Shown here piece by piece: positions 61,212 to 64,000 of a DNA stretch of 64,000 nucleotides. Under the pieces are notes generated by a model that ran no database searches, was not told the DNA's origin, and was given only the letters and a program-made list of their open reading frames with translations. Positions within the stretch are counted from its first letter, which is position 1; each line of letters starts with the position of its first letter. Position numbers and translations under genes: made by a program. Origin of the DNA: UBA6448 sp051893155 (lineage in GTDB: Bacteria > Bacillota_I > Bacilli_A > RF39 > UBA660); the NCBI GenBank assembly GCA_051893155.1, contig JBJFGY010000017.1, forward strand, positions 3,872 to 67,871. Direction: 5' to 3'.

Positions 61212-61679
61212 TTATTTACCTTCTAATGCTAAAAAATTATCTTTAATTATACTAGCATATTCATTATCCATTACAAGTAATATTAAATTACCTTTGCTTT
61301 CAACTATTACATTTTCTTCTTCAACTTCAACACATATCCATTTTTTAGGATTTACTTTTTCTTTTATTTCTTCTTTAATACTATTAATATTACTAGTATC
61401 ATCAAGTCTAATTAAAACAACTGAATGTGCTATTGAAGACATAAGTGGTTCACTAGCAAGAGCCTCTTTATAAGAAAAATTAACATCACCTAAATAATAC
61501 TCTTTATTATCTTTTGTTACATTTGTCTGTTCAACTTTAGGAAAATCATCTGGAAGACCAACATATAATTTATCCATTATTTCACTTAAATTACCTTCAA
61601 TATTTTGAACTTTTTTTTGACATCCAAAAATAAAAAATATTGAACATATAATAACTATACAATAACCTATTTTTTTCAT
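61212..61679 (-). CDS. DUF4358 lipoprotein
   Basis: 155 residues. Signal peptide with lipobox-like FFIFGCQKK (Cys20), then EIMDKLYVGLPDDFPK and YLGDVNFSYKEALASEPLMSS as in DUF4358 lipoproteins, which sit beside MBOAT/DHHW genes in Bacillota. AAGGTAG before the ATG. Confidence 0.87.
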   Translation of the reverse strand: MKKIGYCIVIICSIFFIFGCQKKVQNIEGNLSEIMDKLYVGLPDDFPKVEQTNVTKDNKEYYLGDVNFSYKEALASEPLMSSIAHSVVLIRLDDTSNINSIKEEIKEKVNPKKWICVEVEEENVIVESKGNLILLVMDNEYASIIKDNFLALEGK

Positions 61680-61691
61680 AATACTACCTTT

Positions 61692-62765
61692 CTATTTAAT
61701 TGCAAGACTATTATTTATTACTAATGTAGAATACATAAATATTATATCACTATTATCATCAAAATTTAAGTCATTAATTTTATTTAAATAACTACTATTT
61801 ACATATCTTAAATCTATTAAAGTAATTTTTGAATAATTTTCGATAAGTAATGGAACTAAACTACTTGCAAATGAATCACGAAAAATAATTAAATTTTTAT
61901 TATCCTGATTATTTTGATTTTCAATAAAAAGTATTGGAGTTGCTCCGGATAAAAATATATCATAACTATCAATGTTTTTTAAATCATTTTTATTATATAC
62001 TTTTTGATATTCACCTTTTTCATAATTATATACTTTTGCATTATTAATTACATCATTTGAATAGTAATTTAATGTATCAGGTTTTACGATATTATCTCCA
62101 TATAAAGCACCATAAAATGGATAATATTTATTTTCTACATAATTTTCATTACTTATTTCTAAATTAAGATTACTTTGAATATTATTTAAAACATTTTGTA
62201 AACTTTCTTGTTTCCAATGTATATCAGTTTTATAATATGAATCTAATGTTAAAGAAGATGTAATATCAATCCATTTTAAGTAATCAAGATTATCTTTTAA
62301 TTTATTTTTCATATATTCATAATCAATTTTAGGAACATTTTTATTATCTAAATAATAATTTTTGTCTGGAATCATTATAAAATATTTATTTTGATTTTCA
62401 TTTAAATAATTATCATTTATATAATTTATTTTATTAATTAAATTATCAATTGATTTATCATTAATAGCGCCATTAATTTGAAATAAATAACCATTTTGTT
62501 CATATATCCCATTATTTTCTTTTATTAGCATCACTTCTTTTGAAGTTTCACCTTTAAGTTTTTTAAAAGAATCTCTAAAAGGAAATTGATCTAAAAAATA
62601 ATTATCTAATTTTTCTGAAAAATCGTTATTAATAGTAATTTTAGGAAATGATGCTAAATGTCTTCTTTCACTAAAAGAAATATCTTCATTTTTTAAAATA
62701 ATACTTAATAGCATAAATAAACATATTATAAACATAAATAATATTGAATTAACTTTATCTTTCAT
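61692..62765 (-). CDS. DHHW/AlgX-like O-acetylation protein
   Basis: 357 residues. TM helix (about 5-23), ERRHLASFP, DNYFLDQFPFRDSFK near the N terminus, and a TDIHWKQESL (DxHW) segment plus FRDSFASSLVPLL (nucleophile region). DHHW proteins act with MBOATs in wall-polymer O-acetylation. AAGAGG precedes the ATG. Confidence 0.9.
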   Translation of the reverse strand: MKDKVNSILFMFIICLFMLLSIILKNEDISFSERRHLASFPKITINNDFSEKLDNYFLDQFPFRDSFKKLKGETSKEVMLIKENNGIYEQNGYLFQINGAINDKSIDNLINKINYINDNYLNENQNKYFIMIPDKNYYLDNKNVPKIDYEYMKNKLKDNLDYLKWIDITSSLTLDSYYKTDIHWKQESLQNVLNNIQSNLNLEISNENYVENKYYPFYGALYGDNIVKPDTLNYYSNDVINNAKVYNYEKGEYQKVYNKNDLKNIDSYDIFLSGATPILFIENQNNQDNKNLIIFRDSFASSLVPLLIENYSKITLIDLRYVNSSYLNKINDLNFDDNSDIIFMYSTLVINNSLAIK

Positions 62766-62774
62766 AAATACCTC

Positions 62775-64000
62775 TTAAAATCTAAAATATAAAAATGGAT
62801 TAGTTGAATCACTAATTATAAATGCAGTACATAAAATTAATAATATAATATAAAAAATTGGTTCTAAAAAATTAATTACTTTATTAATTGTTTTATTCTC
62901 TTTTAATTTAATAACAACATTTCTTAAAAGTGGTGTAGATGCAATGATACTTATTATTAAAACAAATAAATAATTTTTTAAATAGTACATAGTTTGATTA
63001 TTTATAAATAAAATATTATTAAATCCAAACATATTTTTAAATGTCAATAAAAGCCCTGTTAATGTATCATTATAAAACATTACAAAGCCTATTACTACAA
63101 CTATATTTGTCCATAATAAACCAATAATTTTATGTTTATCAAAAAAGTTTAATAAAAATTTTTTTTCAATTATTAAAATAATTCCAAAATACAAGCCCCA
63201 TAATAAAAAACAATAACTTGCCCCATGCCATAAACCTGTTAATAACCAAATAATTAATATATTTACATATTTTCTTATAGTTTTAACTCTGTTTCCTCCA
63301 AGTGGAATATAAATATAATCTTTAAACCAATTAGTTAATGAAATATGCCATTTACGCCAAAATTTTGTAAGTGAATTTGTCCAAAAAGGATAATCAAAAT
63401 TCTCTAAAAAATGAAAACCTAACATTAAACCAAGACCTATTGCCATATCACTATAACCAGAAAAATCAAGATAAAGTCTTAAAACATCGGATATAGCTTT
63501 AAGCCACACTGAAATAAAAGTTTGATTTTCAATAAGAGTTAAACTTTGAATAAACTTTCCTATTACATCGGCAAGCAAAACTTTTTTAGAAAGACCAATT
63601 ACAAAACGACTAATTCCTTTAGAAAACATTTTAAAAGACATATTTCTTTTTTCAATTTCATTTTGAATATCATTATATCTAATAATTGGTCCTTGAACTA
63701 AAGTACAAAACATACTTAAATAAGTTGCATAATATATAATATTTTTCGCACTTTTTGTTTTTTCTTTATATACATCAATTAAATAACTTGCATTTTTAAA
63801 TGTAAAGAAACTTATTCCTAAAGGTATTAGAGTATTTAATAAATGTATATTAGTTTTAAATAGTAAATTTATATTTTCAATAAAAAAATTATAATATTTA
63901 AAATAAAATAAAACTAAAAAATTTATAGTTAACCCAATTATTAAATAAAATTTTCTTTTTTTATCTTTATTTTTTTCAATTAACTTACTTATAAAATAGT
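62775..64000 (-). CDS. MBOAT O-acyltransferase (AlgI/DltB-type), N terminus beyond the window
   Basis: At least 408 residues visible; the frame stays open to the right edge, so the true start is outside. Polytopic; LGISFFTFKNASYLIDVYKE and later SLTKFWRKWHISLTNWFKDY, GLWHGASYCFLLWGL with the catalytic His (WHG). First visible gene of MBOAT-DHHW-DUF4358-SGNH. Confidence 0.93.
   Translation of the reverse strand, partial: YFISKLIEKNKDKKRKFYLIIGLTINFLVLFYFKYYNFFIENINLLFKTNIHLLNTLIPLGISFFTFKNASYLIDVYKEKTKSAKNIIYYATYLSMFCTLVQGPIIRYNDIQNEIEKRNMSFKMFSKGISRFVIGLSKKVLLADVIGKFIQSLTLIENQTFISVWLKAISDVLRLYLDFSGYSDMAIGLGLMLGFHFLENFDYPFWTNSLTKFWRKWHISLTNWFKDYIYIPLGGNRVKTIRKYVNILIIWLLTGLWHGASYCFLLWGLYFGIILIIEKKFLLNFFDKHKIIGLLWTNIVVVIGFVMFYNDTLTGLLLTFKNMFGFNNILFINNQTMYYLKNYLFVLIISIIASTPLLRNVVIKLKENKTINKVINFLEPIFYIILLILCTAFIISDSTNPFLYFRF

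Overview
The window is a very AT-rich, gene-dense bacterial chromosome segment. Cell-wall genes (uppS, murG, murB, divIB/ftsQ, murC, murD, an LtaS-like synthase), a class B sortase with a substrate, two T-box/tRNA systems of Bacillota type and many endospore genes place it in the Bacillota (Firmicutes). It is probably an uncultured, anaerobic, small-genome Bacilli/Erysipelotrichia-like gut lineage; that placement is inference. The code is standard: uppS and murB end in TGA and Trp is TGG, so it is not a Mycoplasma-type code. Class III ribonucleotide reductase (nrdD/nrdG) points to anaerobic life.

Layout. 0-9 kb: uppS, two unknown genes, a broken XRE regulator beside tRNA-Thr, a pilin-like gene, a tRNA block (Ser, fMet, Asp, Phe, and divergent Leu), then a neighbourhood recalling Bacillus yutI/yutH/yutD/yunB. 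9-20 kb: queH, the divIB-murB-murG cell-wall operon, a Rieske flavoprotein, nrdDG with a divergent Crp/Fnr regulator, murC and dusB. 20-29 kb: pduL, membrane and envelope genes, rmuC, a DUF368 carrier, a YfcC-like transporter and lysS. 29-43 kb: an NPETG surface protein with a divergent sortase B fusion, GT2-TPR glycosyltransferase, murD, a strikingly short alaS, an LtaS-like enzyme, an ABC exporter and yqeY. 43-46.5 kb: rpsU, then a bacteriocin-type module not represented among the long ORFs: a C39-peptidase ABC transporter, a short membrane accessory protein and two tandem double-glycine peptides. 46.6-49 kb: spoIIIAH, gerE, gerM, an unknown gene and tRNA-Arg. 49-55.5 kb: miaB, serS with a serine T-box, a UvrX/YolD pair and a tail-anchored protein with 36-bp repeats. 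55.6-58.5 kb: spoVAE-spoVAD-spoVAC-sigF-spoIIAA. 58.5-64 kb: DUF308, a zinc alcohol dehydrogenase and an O-acetylation cluster (SGNH, DUF4358, DHHW, MBOAT) running off the right edge.

The most noteworthy points are: (1) the two-peptide double-glycine bacteriocin-like module with its own PCAT transporter; (2) a spoIIA operon with no spoIIAB, in which SpoIIAA has Asp-Asn in place of the phosphorylated Ser pair, downstream of two Spo0A boxes; (3) a second Spo0A-box pair in a gene-free interval; (4) an approximately 583-residue AlaRS lacking the C-Ala domain; (5) a sortase B fused to a large cytoplasmic N-terminal domain. All functional calls rest on reading motifs by eye; no database search was run.
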